Position numbers and translations under genes: made by a program
NCBI GenBank assembly: GCA_026125665.1
Contig: JAHCKS010000011.1
Span: 1 to 64,000, forward strand
Direction of reading: 5' to 3'
DNA: 64,000 nt
Origin: Rubrivivax sp.
Lineage (GTDB): Bacteria > Pseudomonadota > Gammaproteobacteria > Burkholderiales > Burkholderiaceae_C
The notes under the pieces: model-generated
What the model was told of the DNA's origin: nothing
The model's input: only the letters and a program-made list of their open reading frames with translations
Database searches by the model: none
Shown: positions 55,920 through 64,000 of the stretch, one piece after another
How the letters are laid out: every line of letters starts with the position of its first letter
How positions within the stretch are numbered: the first letter of the stretch is position 1

Positions 55920-56879
55920 TCAGCCCGCCGCACCCCAGCACTGGCGCAGCCACGCGCCAGCCAGCGCCACCGCGCTGAGCGCCTCGTCGATGACGCGGCT
56001 CATCGTGATGAACCCGTGCACCTGGCGTTCGAAGCAGACGTACTGCACGCGGTTGCCGGCGGCCGACAGCGCATCGGCGTACTGCCGCCCTTCGTCGCGC
56101 AGCGGGTCGAAGCCGGCCGTGAGCACCAGCGCCTGCGGCAGGCGCGCGTGGTCCTTGGCCAGCAGCGGCGAGGCACGCCAGTCGCTCCAGTTCGCGGCCT
56201 CGGGCAGGTAGTGGCCGCGGTAGTAGGCGATGCTGTCGGCGGTGAGCAGGTAGCCCTGCGCGTTCGTCTGGTGCGAAGGAGCGAGGGCGCGCTGATCCGT
56301 GGCCGGGTAGATCAGCAGCTGCGCGGCGAGCGGCGGCACGCCTGCGGCGTCGCGCTCGACGATCGACACCACGGCCGCGAGGTTGCCGCCGGCACTGTCG
56401 CCGCCCACGGCGATGCGCGCCGCGTCGATGCCGAGCACGCCGGCCTCCTGTCGCGCCCAGCGTGTGGCGGCCACGCAGTCGTCCACCGCGGCCGGGAACC
56501 GATGCTCCGGCGCGAGGCGGTAGTGCACGGCGAGCACGGCGCAGCCGCCGGCCAGCGCCAGCTGGCGGCACAGCACGTCGTGCGTGTCGAGGTCGCCGAT
56601 GGTCCAGCCGCCGCCATGGAAGTAGACGAGCAGCGGCATCGGCGCGCCCCCTGCCACCGCACCCGCGGCCTGCGGCCGGTACAGCCGCAGCGGCAGCGAC
56701 CCGCCCGGGCCGGGCATCGTCAGGTCACGCACCTCGGCCATCGGCGGTGGCTCGGGCTGCGTGAACGTGCGGCGTTCCAGGTACAGCCGGCGGGCCTCGG
56801 CCGGCGCCAGCGTGTGCACGGGGGGCACGCGGCGCTCGACCATCAGGTCGATGAGTGCACGGGCTTGCGGGTCGAGCAT
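55920..56879 (-). CDS. Alpha/beta hydrolase of the hormone-sensitive lipase family
   Basis: The 319-residue protein is an HSL-type esterase: HGGGWTIGD forms the oxyanion hole, the nucleophile Ser is in GGDSAGGN, Asp in TAGFDPLRDEG and His in QVHGFI. The N-terminal 55 residues form the cap region usual for the family. The ATG at 56879 gives MLDPQARALIDLM, a normal start. It is not clustered with a dedicated pathway. Confidence 0.92.
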   Translation of the reverse strand: MLDPQARALIDLMVERRVPPVHTLAPAEARRLYLERRTFTQPEPPPMAEVRDLTMPGPGGSLPLRLYRPQAAGAVAGGAPMPLLVYFHGGGWTIGDLDTHDVLCRQLALAGGCAVLAVHYRLAPEHRFPAAVDDCVAATRWARQEAGVLGIDAARIAVGGDSAGGNLAAVVSIVERDAAGVPPLAAQLLIYPATDQRALAPSHQTNAQGYLLTADSIAYYRGHYLPEAANWSDWRASPLLAKDHARLPQALVLTAGFDPLRDEGRQYADALSAAGNRVQYVCFERQVHGFITMSRVIDEALSAVALAGAWLRQCWGAAG

Positions 56880-57100
56880 GGGGTCTCCTGCGGCGGCGGT
56901 CACCGTGCCTGGCGGATGACGGCTTCGGTGACGGCCGTGGACGCGGAGTCTACGGGGCGGGTTCGCCGCGTCGCCGGTCGGGCCTGGCAGGAGGCGGCCG
57001 GTGCCGGCCCGGCCACCCCGGCCACCCTGGCCGCTTGCCGGTCGGCGGGTCGCGGCGCCCTGCCGCGCAGACGCGCCGTGCTCCGCGGCCCGCGGCCCGT

Positions 57101-57122
57101 GCCAAATACTTGCCTTTGGCAA
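57101..57122 (+). promoter_or_regulatory. Candidate MarR operator
   Basis: GCCAAA (57101-57106) mirrors TTTGGC (57115-57120), and within it TTGCC-TTT-GGCAA (57110-57122) is a perfect short dyad. It lies 22 nt before the MarR-GNAT start codon, where a MarR dimer would autoregulate. Confidence 0.5.
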
Positions 57123-57144
57123 CTGTTTGCCCGATGCTGCACGC

Positions 57145-58188
57145 ATGCACACCTCCCCCGCCGTCGAGCGCGCGCAGGCCCTGCGCGCCTTCAACCGCTT
57201 CTACACGCGCCGCATCGGCGTCGTCGGTGAACGCGTGCTGGGCTCGCCGTTCTCGCTCGCCGAGACACGCGTGCTGTGGGAGATCGCGCACGACGGCGCC
57301 GGGGGGCGCGCCGCCCACGCGGACGGCACCATCACGCCACGCGGCAGCGGCCCGACGGCGAGCTCGCTCGCGCGCGCGCTCGAGCTCGACGCCGGCTACC
57401 TGAGTCGCCTGCTCGCGAGCCTGCGCCGGCGCGGGCTCGTGCAGGCCGTCGTCGACGCGGCCGATCGCCGGCAGCGCCACCTGCGCCTCACCGCGGCCGG
57501 CCGGCGCGCCTTCGCGCCGCTGGAGCGGCGTTCGCAGCAGCAGATGCAGGCCCTGCTGGCGCCGCTGTCCGACGCGCAGCAGCGCGAAGTGCTCGCGGCG
57601 GCCGAGCGGCTCGGCACGCTGCTCGGCGAACGCGGGCGCCAAGCCGCGGGGCCGGGGCGCGAGCCGCTCACCCCCATTCACCTGCGCCCGCCGCGGCCCG
57701 GCGACATCGGCTGGGTCGTCTCGCGCCACGGCGCGCTGTACGCCGACGAGTACGGCTGGGACTGGACCTTCGAGGCGCTGGTGGCGCGCATCGCCGCCGA
57801 CTTCGTCGAGCGCTTCGACGCGTCGCGCGAGGCCTGCTGGATCGCCGAACGCGAGGGCCCCGCCGGCCCCGAGCGAGCGGGCTGCGTCTTCCTCGTGCAG
57901 GCGCGGCACGAGAAGACCGGCGAGGTCGAGCCCGGCATTGCGCAGCTGCGCATGCTGATCGTCGAGCCGGCGGCGCGCGGCCACGGCCTCGGCCGCCGGC
58001 TGGTGCAGGAGTGCGAGCGCTTCGCGCGCGAGCGCCGCTACCGGCTCATCCGCCTGTGGACCAACAGCGTGCTGCTCGCCGCGCGCGCCATCTACGAGGC
58101 CGAGGGCTACCGGCTCGTGGCGCGGGAGAAGCACCGGAGCTTCGGCAAGAAGCTCGTCGGCGAGACGTGGGAGAAGGCGCTGCCGTAG
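57145..58188 (+). CDS. MarR regulator fused to a GNAT acetyltransferase
   Basis: The 347-residue protein has a MarR winged-helix domain (residues 1-150: SSLARALELDAGYLSRLLAS is the recognition region, with the wing DAADRRQRHLRLT) and a C-terminal GNAT fold (residues 170-345: IAQLRMLIVEPAARGHGLGR is the acetyl-CoA loop). This MarR-GNAT fusion is common in proteobacteria, where acetylation of a small molecule and gene control may be coupled. The dyad at 57101-57122 suggests autoregulation. Confidence 0.93.
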   Translation: MHTSPAVERAQALRAFNRFYTRRIGVVGERVLGSPFSLAETRVLWEIAHDGAGGRAAHADGTITPRGSGPTASSLARALELDAGYLSRLLASLRRRGLVQAVVDAADRRQRHLRLTAAGRRAFAPLERRSQQQMQALLAPLSDAQQREVLAAAERLGTLLGERGRQAAGPGREPLTPIHLRPPRPGDIGWVVSRHGALYADEYGWDWTFEALVARIAADFVERFDASREACWIAEREGPAGPERAGCVFLVQARHEKTGEVEPGIAQLRMLIVEPAARGHGLGRRLVQECERFARERRYRLIRLWTNSVLLAARAIYEAEGYRLVAREKHRSFGKKLVGETWEKALP

Positions 58189-58200
58189 CCGCCGGCGCGC

Positions 58201-59277
58201 TCAGCCGAAACGCACGGCGGCGATCGGCGGCAGGTTCGACGACACCACCGACCAGCTGTCGCCGGCATCGCCACTGGCCCACAGGTTGCCGGTGGTGCTG
58301 CCCATCATCAGCGAGCGGCCGTCGGCGGCCACGTCGAGGCCGTGCCGGTACACGAGGTCATAGCAGTCCTTCTGGGGCAACCCCTCGCGCAGCGTCTCGA
58401 AGGTCCTGCCGCCGTCGCGCGTGCGGTTGACGACGAGCGCACCGTCCACCGGCACGCGCCGCTCGTCCTTCACCGCGGGCACGAACCAGGCCGTATCGGC
58501 ATCGCCCGGGTGCACCGCTACGGCGAAGCCGAAGCTCGACGCCGGCGCGGCCACCTCCTGCCAGCTGGCGGCGTTGTCGGTGCTGCGCCAGATGCCGCAA
58601 TGGTGCTGGCACCACAGCACCTCGGGCCGCGCGGCGCAGCGCACGATGCGGTGCGGGTCCTGCGTGTTCTCGTCCTCGGCCTTCTCCGGCGGCATGAAGT
58701 CGGCACGCATGCCCTTGGCGCGCGAGTGCCAGCCTGCGCCGCCGTCGGTGCTGCGCCACGCACCACCGCAGCTGATGCCGAGCAACAACTCGCTCTCGTC
58801 GTGCGGATGCGGGCAGATCGAATGGATGCCCGGCGCGTCGTAGCCGCCGCCGAACCACTCCAGCCGCTCGGGCTTGTGCCACAGCGACTCGACGAGCTGC
58901 CAGCTCGCGCCGCGGTCGGTGCTGCGGAAGAGGCCGCCGGGAATCGTGCCGGCCCACAGCGCCCCCGCGGCACGCTCGAGCGACCAGATCAGCACCATCT
59001 TCCAGGCCGGGCCTGCCGCATCCTTGGGTTGCTCGGGGTAGACGGGCGTCGGCAGCTCTCGCCACGTGGCGCCGGCATCTTCGCTGGCGTGCAGCTTCAC
59101 GCCGAAGTGGCCGAGGTTCAGCGCCGCGAGCATCAGGTTGTCGCCGTCGGCAGGCGGCAGCAGCATCGTCACCGGGTCGCCGAGGAAGCTCGTGCGCTCT
59201 ACGCCCCAGCGCGCGCCGCGCCGGCGCAACTCGACGAGGCCCTTGCGCGTGGCGGCCCAGGCACGGTCGTGGTTCAT
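58201..59277 (-). CDS. BNR/sialidase-like beta-propeller protein
   Basis: The 358-residue protein is a six- or seven-bladed propeller of the BNR/VPS10 type with repeated Asp-box motifs (SEDAGATWRE, STDRGASWQL, STDGGAGWHS, STDNAASWQE). There is no signal peptide, so it is probably cytoplasmic, and no sialidase catalytic Arg triad or Asp/Tyr pair was recognised. It is followed after 27-31 nt upstream by a ubiquitin-like gene on the same strand, a gene pair I recall in other proteobacteria. Confidence 0.82.
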   Translation of the reverse strand: MNHDRAWAATRKGLVELRRRGARWGVERTSFLGDPVTMLLPPADGDNLMLAALNLGHFGVKLHASEDAGATWRELPTPVYPEQPKDAAGPAWKMVLIWSLERAAGALWAGTIPGGLFRSTDRGASWQLVESLWHKPERLEWFGGGYDAPGIHSICPHPHDESELLLGISCGGAWRSTDGGAGWHSRAKGMRADFMPPEKAEDENTQDPHRIVRCAARPEVLWCQHHCGIWRSTDNAASWQEVAAPASSFGFAVAVHPGDADTAWFVPAVKDERRVPVDGALVVNRTRDGGRTFETLREGLPQKDCYDLVYRHGLDVAADGRSLMMGSTTGNLWASGDAGDSWSVVSSNLPPIAAVRFG

Positions 59278-59308
59278 GCGAGCTTCTCCTTCGTCTTCTT
59301 GGTGCCGT

Positions 59309-59581
59309 TCAGCCGCCCGACAGCGCCTGCAGCACGTGCACCGTGCTGTCCGGGGCCAGCCGCTCCTCGTCCAGGCGCATGCGCTCGGTGCTGCGGCGCC
59401 CGTCGACGAAGACGACGACGTTGGGTCGCAGGTGCCCCTGGTCGTCGAGCACGTAGCCGCGCAGCATCGGGTTCAGTTCGAACGCCTCGTCCAGCAGCGC
59501 GCGCAGCGTCACCGCGCCACTGGCGAGCTCGGGCGTGCTCGTGAAGCGGCGCAGCTGCGGCGTGAAGACGAGGCGCGGCAT
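59309..59581 (-). CDS. ThiS/MoaD-like ubiquitin-fold protein with C-terminal Gly-Gly
   Basis: The 90-residue protein has a beta-grasp profile (VTLRALLDEAFELNPMLRGY, VVFVDGRR, STVHVLQALSGG) and ends exactly in Gly-Gly, the feature of sulfur carriers that become thiocarboxylated or are conjugated. It is slightly longer than MoaD. No moaE, thiG, JAB protease or E1-like adenylating enzyme is adjacent. It is transcribed just upstream of the propeller gene, with which it may form a functional pair. Confidence 0.88.
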   Translation of the reverse strand: MPRLVFTPQLRRFTSTPELASGAVTLRALLDEAFELNPMLRGYVLDDQGHLRPNVVVFVDGRRSTERMRLDEERLAPDSTVHVLQALSGG

Positions 59582-59625
59582 CGCCAGCCGATGATGGAAG
59601 ATCGCGCTGCCGAGAACCAAGCGGG

Positions 59626-60957
59626 TCAACCCGCGGCCGCCCCGGCCTCGACGTCGGGGGACGCGGCGGCCGCGGCGCCGCCGCGCAGCCCGCGCAGCCG
59701 CCACGCCGCGAACAGCGCAGCCGCTGCCAGCACGGCGGCGCAGGCGGCGAGCACGGCACGTGCGCCGAAGGCATTGCCCGCGGCGCCGCCGGCCAGCGCG
59801 CCGGCCAGCGTGGCCGCCTGGCCGATGCCGCGCAGGCCGGCATCGGTGCGTGCCAGCAGGGCCGGTGCGACGCTGGTCTGTCGCAACGTGCGGTCGTGCA
59901 CCGCGAACAGCGTGTGCCCGGCGTCGCCGACGATCTGGTGCGCGACGAGCAGCGCGATGGCGAGCAAGCCGGCGCCCGCCGCGAGCGGAATGAACGCTGC
60001 GCCGAGCGCCGCGGCGGCGAGGCCGAGCGCCATCGTGCGGCCGGCACCGAAGCGTCGCGCCGCCGGCGCGGCAAGGCGCGCGCCGACGAGCGCGCCCAGG
60101 CCGCCGAGGGCGAAGACCACACCGAGCTGGCCGGTGGGAATGGCGAGGTCGCGCGCCACGTAGATCATGTAGTTCGCGCCGGCCAGGCTGCCGGCCAGCG
60201 CCAGCAGCACCTCGAGCACGGCCAGCGCACGCAGTGCGGGGTGACGCGCGACGGCGGCGACACCGGCGGTCGTCTCGCGCCACATCGCTCGCGCGGCGGC
60301 CACCGGGCGCGCGGCAGGCGCGGCCGCGCCATCGGCCGCGCCCGGCGAGGAGGCCGACGCACCGGCCGGCCGCTCCTCGGCCGCAGGCACTTCGCGCACG
60401 CCGCGCAGGCACAGCGCCGACGCGAGATACGACACCGCGTCGGCCACCAGCGCCGCCGCGGCCCCGAGCCACTGGAACAACCAGCCGCCGAACGCGAAGG
60501 CCGCCGTCTCCGACAGGCTCGTGGCGGTTTGCATCTGCGCGTTGCGGCGCACGAGCTCGCCGGCCGCAAGGCGCTGCGCCATCCAAGCCGAGCGCGCCAC
60601 CTCGAAGGCCATCGTCAGCATGCCGTTGGCCGCCGCCGCCAGCGCAAGCGTCGCCATGCCCCACGGGCCGGCGAGCCCGCCGCGCCAGGCGAGCCCTGCC
60701 AGCGCGCCGAGCACGAGCGCGCGCGCCACGTCGCACGCCAGCATCACGGCCCGCTTGCCGTGCCGCTCGACCCAGGCACCGAGCAGCAGTGCACCGACCG
60801 CCGCCGCGGCCACGTCGGCCACGAGCAGTGCCGCCATCTCGAGCGGCGTGGCTTCGAGCACCAGCGCCGCCAGCCACGGGATGGCCAGGCGGCTCAGCAT
60901 TGCGCCGAAGTTGGAGATGCCCTCGGCGGCGAGCAGGCGGTGGAACTCGTGCCTCAC
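59626..60957 (-). CDS. MFS transporter
   Basis: The 443-residue carrier has about 12 hydrophobic helices with a central loop rich in Ala/Pro (around residues 190-230). LLLGAWVERHGKRAVMLACD is the conserved loop-2/3 region of the MFS. It begins at a GTG (60957) giving MRHEFHRLLAAEGISNFGAM, characteristic of the EntS/MFS_3 group of exporters. The substrate is unknown. Confidence 0.85.
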   Translation of the reverse strand: MRHEFHRLLAAEGISNFGAMLSRLAIPWLAALVLEATPLEMAALLVADVAAAAVGALLLGAWVERHGKRAVMLACDVARALVLGALAGLAWRGGLAGPWGMATLALAAAANGMLTMAFEVARSAWMAQRLAAGELVRRNAQMQTATSLSETAAFAFGGWLFQWLGAAAALVADAVSYLASALCLRGVREVPAAEERPAGASASSPGAADGAAAPAARPVAAARAMWRETTAGVAAVARHPALRALAVLEVLLALAGSLAGANYMIYVARDLAIPTGQLGVVFALGGLGALVGARLAAPAARRFGAGRTMALGLAAAALGAAFIPLAAGAGLLAIALLVAHQIVGDAGHTLFAVHDRTLRQTSVAPALLARTDAGLRGIGQAATLAGALAGGAAGNAFGARAVLAACAAVLAAAALFAAWRLRGLRGGAAAAASPDVEAGAAAG

Positions 60958-61041
60958 GCCGCGATGATGCAGCGTCGGGGTCGCAGCGGCGTCCGCGCGG
61001 GCGGGCGCGCGGGCGCCCACGGCGGCTCGCCGGCCAACGCA

Positions 61042-61047
61042 TAGCAT
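61042..61047 (+). promoter_or_regulatory. -10 box placed for leaderless transcription of the SDR gene
   Basis: TAGCAT lies 7 nt before the ATG at 61055, the same layout as for the esterase gene at 31649. Confidence 0.4.
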
Positions 61048-61054
61048 CGCCGGC

Positions 61055-61867
61055 ATGACCTCCCCCACCTCCGGCGGCGCCGGTGCCGCGCCGAGCGGCC
61101 TCGCCGCCTTCCGCCTCGACGGCCGCACGGCCGCCATCACCGGCGGCGCGAACGGCATCGGGCTGGCCTGCGCGCGCCTCTTCACCGAAGCCGGCGCGAA
61201 GGTGCTGCTGCTGGACCGCGACGCCGACGCGCTGGCCGCCGCCGTGCGCACGCTGCCCGGCAGCGCTGGCCGCGTGCTCGACGTCGCCGACGCGCCGGCG
61301 GTGGAACGTGCCTTCGCCGAGCTGGCGGCCGAACACGGGCCACTGCACGTGCTGGTGAACAACGCCGGCCGCGCCATCCGCCGGCCCTCGCTCGAGCTCG
61401 ACGTGGCCGACTGGAACGAGGTGATCGCCGTCAACCTGACCGGTGCGTTCCTCTGCGCGCGCGCCGCGGCACGCCACATGCCGCCCGCCGTGCCGGGCAG
61501 CGCGCTGGCGCCCGCGATCGTCAACACCGCGTCGATGATGGGGCTGTCGGGTGGCGGCCTGTACCCGAACATCTCGTACCAGGCGAGCAAGGGCGGCCTC
61601 GTCAACATGACCCGCGCGCTGGCCGTCGAGTGGGCCGAGCGCGGCATCCGCGTCAACGCCGTCGCGCCGACCTGGACGCGCACCGGCTTCATCGGCCAGC
61701 TCCAGGCGCAGCCGGAGCTGATGGCGCGCATCCGCGCCGTCACGCCACTCGGCCGGCTGGCCGAACCCGAGGAGGTGGCGGCCGCGGTGCTCTACCTGGC
61801 CGGCCCCGCGTCGTGCATGGTCACCGGGCACGTGCTGGCCGTGGACGGCGGCTTCCTCGCGCAATAG
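61055..61867 (+). CDS. Short-chain dehydrogenase/reductase
   Basis: The 270-residue oxidoreductase has the cofactor motif TGGANGIG (near residue 29-36), an acidic residue (LLDRDA) that favours NAD(H), NNAG, the catalytic serine region NTASMMGLSGG and YQASK (Tyr and Lys). The insert between strands is normal. The substrate is unknown, probably a small alcohol or ketone. It diverges from the MFS gene. Confidence 0.9.
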   Translation: MTSPTSGGAGAAPSGLAAFRLDGRTAAITGGANGIGLACARLFTEAGAKVLLLDRDADALAAAVRTLPGSAGRVLDVADAPAVERAFAELAAEHGPLHVLVNNAGRAIRRPSLELDVADWNEVIAVNLTGAFLCARAAARHMPPAVPGSALAPAIVNTASMMGLSGGGLYPNISYQASKGGLVNMTRALAVEWAERGIRVNAVAPTWTRTGFIGQLQAQPELMARIRAVTPLGRLAEPEEVAAAVLYLAGPASCMVTGHVLAVDGGFLAQ

Positions 61868-61937
61868 GCGCCGCGCCGGCCTCGCACCGCACCGCCTCCA
61901 CCGCTGCCCGCTCCCGCAGCGCCGGAGCGGCCGACGA

Positions 61938-62519
61938 TCAGCGCAGGTCCCCGGCCAGGCTGGCCAGCGTCTCCGGCGGCACCATCACGTGAGCCGGGTA
62001 GTTCGTGTGATCGCAGCCGATCTTCACCGCCGCGCCGGCGCGCACCGCCTCGCGCATCGGCTTCGTGAGCTCGAAGCGCACGAAGTGCACCGAGGAGGTC
62101 TTCTCGTCGTTCTCGCGGTCGAGGTCCTCGTCGGCGATGGCGTAGACGCGCTTGTCGCCTTCCACCTCGACGAACAGGCGGTCCTCGATGCCGATCAGCC
62201 GCGCCAGCTCGCGCTTGCGCTCGTGCGGGTCGGGGTACTCGATGAGCATCGTCGCCTTCCAGTTCGTGCCGTCCGGGATCAGCGGCGCGTAGGCGTCGAT
62301 CTCCGACTGGATGCCGTCCTCGTCGAAGATCTTCTCGATCAGCAGCATCTCCTGGATCTGGCGGCGGACCGTCTGCTCGTCCTCGAACTGCAGCGTCACG
62401 TGCTCGCCGAGGTGCACCGTGCGCAGCCGCCGGTGCGCGATGGCCTCGGCGCGGCTCGTCTTGCGGATCTTCGAGTAGGCCTCCAGCGTGAGCAGGCTGT
62501 CGCGGGCGATGGTCACCAT
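61938..62519 (-). CDS. DUF3501 family protein
   Basis: The 193-residue protein matches DUF3501 (TLQFEDEQTVRRQIQEMLLI, PDGTNWKATMLIEYPDPHER, KIGCDHTNYPAHVMVP). The family accompanies iron-sulfur oxidoreductases and rubrerythrins; its exact job is not known. It starts 7 nt after the iron-sulfur protein gene, so they share a transcript. Confidence 0.87.
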   Translation of the reverse strand: MVTIARDSLLTLEAYSKIRKTSRAEAIAHRRLRTVHLGEHVTLQFEDEQTVRRQIQEMLLIEKIFDEDGIQSEIDAYAPLIPDGTNWKATMLIEYPDPHERKRELARLIGIEDRLFVEVEGDKRVYAIADEDLDRENDEKTSSVHFVRFELTKPMREAVRAGAAVKIGCDHTNYPAHVMVPPETLASLAGDLR

Positions 62520-62526
62520 CGTGGGG

Positions 62527-63873
62527 TCACTCCATTCCGTAGGCGTAGCGAACGAGCGAGAGCGGATGCTGCAGCGCCCTGGCCGGCGTGCCGGCCTGCG
62601 CCATGCCCTGCGCGATGTGGTGGCCGGCGAGCGCGCAGTCGCTGCTGATGAAGTCGGGCTCGTCCTTGGCCATGGCCTTGAAGACGGGACGGCCGATCTT
62701 CATCGCCACCGCGTGCGTCGCCGTCTTCACGCCGTAGGTGCCGGCGTGGCCCGAGCAGCGCTCCACCGTGTTGAGCTTCACCTCGACGCTCCTGCCGATG
62801 AGCTTGAACATCTCCTCGGTCTTGCGGCCGATGTTCTGCACCCGGCCGTGGCAGGGGATGTGGTAGCTGACCTTGCCGAGCGCCTGCTTGAAGTCGGTCT
62901 TCAGCAGGCCGTCCTTGTGCCGCGCCACGAGGTACTCGAACGGGTCCCACATCGCCTCCTTCACGAGCTGCGTGTCGGCATCCTGCGGGAACATCAGCGG
63001 CAGCTCCTGCTTGAACATCAGCGTGCACGAGGGCACCGCCGAGAGGATCGCGTAACCCTCGCGCGCGTAACGCGCCAGCACCGGGATGTTGGCTTCCTTC
63101 GCCTTCGCCACCGAGGCGAGGTCGCCGAGCTCGAACTTCGGCATGCCGCAGCACTGCTCCTTCTCGACGATCTCGTACGGGATGGCGTTGTGCTCCAGCA
63201 CCTTCAGCAGGTCCTCGCCGATGCCCGGCTCGTTGTAGTTGACGTAGCAGGTGGCGAAGATGGCCACCTTGCCCGGCGTGCGCTCGCCGTTCGTCACGAC
63301 ACGCGCATTGCCGTTCATCGCGCGGCCCCAGCGGAAGCGCTGCTCGGCGAGGCCCGGCATCCACGCCTGGGCGTTCACGCCGAGGCGGCCCTGCAACAGC
63401 TTGCGTATCGGCCGCATCGAGTTCACCTTGTTCACGGCCTGCACGACGATGGGGATGCCGGCGAACTGCCCGTGCACGTCGGTGGAGGCGAGCAGCCTCT
63501 CCTTCGCCGTCACCTCGCCCTTGCTGAACTTGAAGGCCTTGGCGCGCAGCATGAGATGCGGGAAGTCGAGGTTCCACTCGTGCGGCGGCGTGTACGGACA
63601 CTTCGTCATGTAGCACAGGTCGCACAGGTAGCACTGTTCGACGACCTTCCAGTAGTCGGGCTTGGCCACGCCGTGCAGCTCGCCGTCGTCGGTGGCGTCG
63701 ACCAGGTCGAACAGGTTCGGGAAGCTCTGGCACAGGCTCACGCAGCGGCGGCAGCCGTGGCAGATGTCGAACACCCGCTCCATCTCGGCGAAGAGCTTGG
63801 CCTCGTGGAGGAAGTCGGGGCTCTGCCAATCGACAGGGTGGCGGGTGGGGGCTTCGAGGTTGCCTTCGCGCAT
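62527..63873 (-). CDS. Iron-sulfur oxidoreductase of the GlpC / heterodisulfide reductase type
   Basis: The 448-residue protein has two 4Fe-4S sites near the N-terminus (CHGCRRCVSLCQ and CYLCDLCYMTKCP) and two CCG-type domains (EKEQCCGMP, VERCSGHAG). This resembles GlpC and HdrD-like subunits that pass electrons to or from a quinone or thiol partner. It lies between DUF3501 and, beyond the edge, a gene that I infer to be rubrerythrin, a trio likely involved in peroxide or redox defence. Confidence 0.9.
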   Translation of the reverse strand: MREGNLEAPTRHPVDWQSPDFLHEAKLFAEMERVFDICHGCRRCVSLCQSFPNLFDLVDATDDGELHGVAKPDYWKVVEQCYLCDLCYMTKCPYTPPHEWNLDFPHLMLRAKAFKFSKGEVTAKERLLASTDVHGQFAGIPIVVQAVNKVNSMRPIRKLLQGRLGVNAQAWMPGLAEQRFRWGRAMNGNARVVTNGERTPGKVAIFATCYVNYNEPGIGEDLLKVLEHNAIPYEIVEKEQCCGMPKFELGDLASVAKAKEANIPVLARYAREGYAILSAVPSCTLMFKQELPLMFPQDADTQLVKEAMWDPFEYLVARHKDGLLKTDFKQALGKVSYHIPCHGRVQNIGRKTEEMFKLIGRSVEVKLNTVERCSGHAGTYGVKTATHAVAMKIGRPVFKAMAKDEPDFISSDCALAGHHIAQGMAQAGTPARALQHPLSLVRYAYGME

Positions 63874-63931
63874 GGCGGGTCGCGGTGGGGTTGAGCGGCT
63901 GGCCGGGAACGGCAGCGTGCTGCAGAAACGG

Positions 63932-63954
63932 ACAAGGGGCGCTGAGCCCCTTGT
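63932..63954 (-). terminator. Terminator-like hairpin between the edge gene and the iron-sulfur gene
   Basis: ACAAGGGGC (63932-63940) pairs with GCCCCTTGT (63946-63954) around a 5-nt loop; on the minus strand it is followed by CCGTTTCTGC. It would reduce transcription from the edge gene into the iron-sulfur gene. Confidence 0.6.
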
Positions 63955-63976
63955 CGCGCGGACGGCCGGCTTGCGA

Positions 63977-64000
63977 TCAGTCGACCAGCTGATCCAGCGC
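63977..64000 (-). CDS. C-terminal end of an edge gene, possibly rubrerythrin
   Basis: Only the last seven codons and the TGA are inside the window (encoding ALDQLVD). The identity cannot be read from this. Rubrerythrin is suggested solely because it commonly precedes the iron-sulfur/DUF3501 pair. Confidence 0.35.
   Translation of the reverse strand, partial: ALDQLVD

Overview
This is a very GC-rich (roughly 70% by eye) bacterial chromosome segment with dense, ordinary housekeeping content. The mix of class I PHA synthase plus acetoacetyl-CoA reductase, a Tat-exported high-potential iron-sulfur protein, urease, and families such as DUF2189, DUF2788, DUF3297, DUF2145 and DUF3501 points to a betaproteobacterium of the order Burkholderiales, probably the Rubrivivax/Leptothrix/Ideonella group. 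That placement is an inference from protein character, not from a marker gene. I saw no rRNA or tRNA gene, CRISPR array, insertion sequence, prophage or plasmid function.

Layout. 0-9 kb: purL (minus) diverging from map, glnD and the tRNA 2-selenouridine synthase. 9-15 kb: DUF2189 and DUF2788 membrane proteins, then a LysM-FecR surface protein overlapping a CHASE2 hybrid histidine kinase. 15-21 kb: phbB and phaC (minus), a small membrane protein, pgeF, a maleylpyruvate/maleylacetoacetate isomerase with a fumarylpyruvate-type hydrolase, and a Nudix hydrolase. 21-31.5 kb: a degenerate GGDEF/EAL receptor, HiPIP, fatty-acid desaturase, an RsmB-type methyltransferase, purN, a serine hydrolase, trpS, DUF1015 and DUF3297. 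31.6-33.4 kb: an esterase and a GNAT-GFA fusion. 33.5-38.8 kb: urease in the order ureA, small His-rich peptide, ureB, structured repeat, ureC, ureF, ureG, ureD. 39-45 kb: a Gld-type ABC exporter operon whose last gene is fused to a PAS-LuxR regulator. 45-48 kb: the imuA-imuB mutasome genes with a LexA box and a Cdd1-like helix-hairpin-helix gene. 48-57 kb: a class III aminotransferase, an MFS-acyltransferase, DUF2145 and a partner, YiaA-like, Tat amidohydrolase, XRE regulator and an HSL-type esterase. 57-64 kb: a MarR-GNAT protein, a BNR propeller with a ubiquitin-like partner, an MFS carrier, an SDR, and a DUF3501 / iron-sulfur oxidoreductase operon entering from beyond the right edge.

Most notable observations: (1) the in-frame join of a truncated DUF4340 membrane protein to a complete PAS-LuxR regulator, with conflicting predicted topology; (2) a composite element of interlocking inverted repeats between ureB and ureC, part of which recurs at the left edge overlapping the purL stop codon; (3) an unusual urease order with ureD last, no ureE, and a His-rich membrane peptide inside the cluster; (4) several -10-like hexamers 6-9 nt before start codons, suggesting leaderless transcription; (5) a beta-propeller gene paired with a ThiS/MoaD-like protein ending in Gly-Gly. 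All family calls come from reading motifs by eye; no database search was run.
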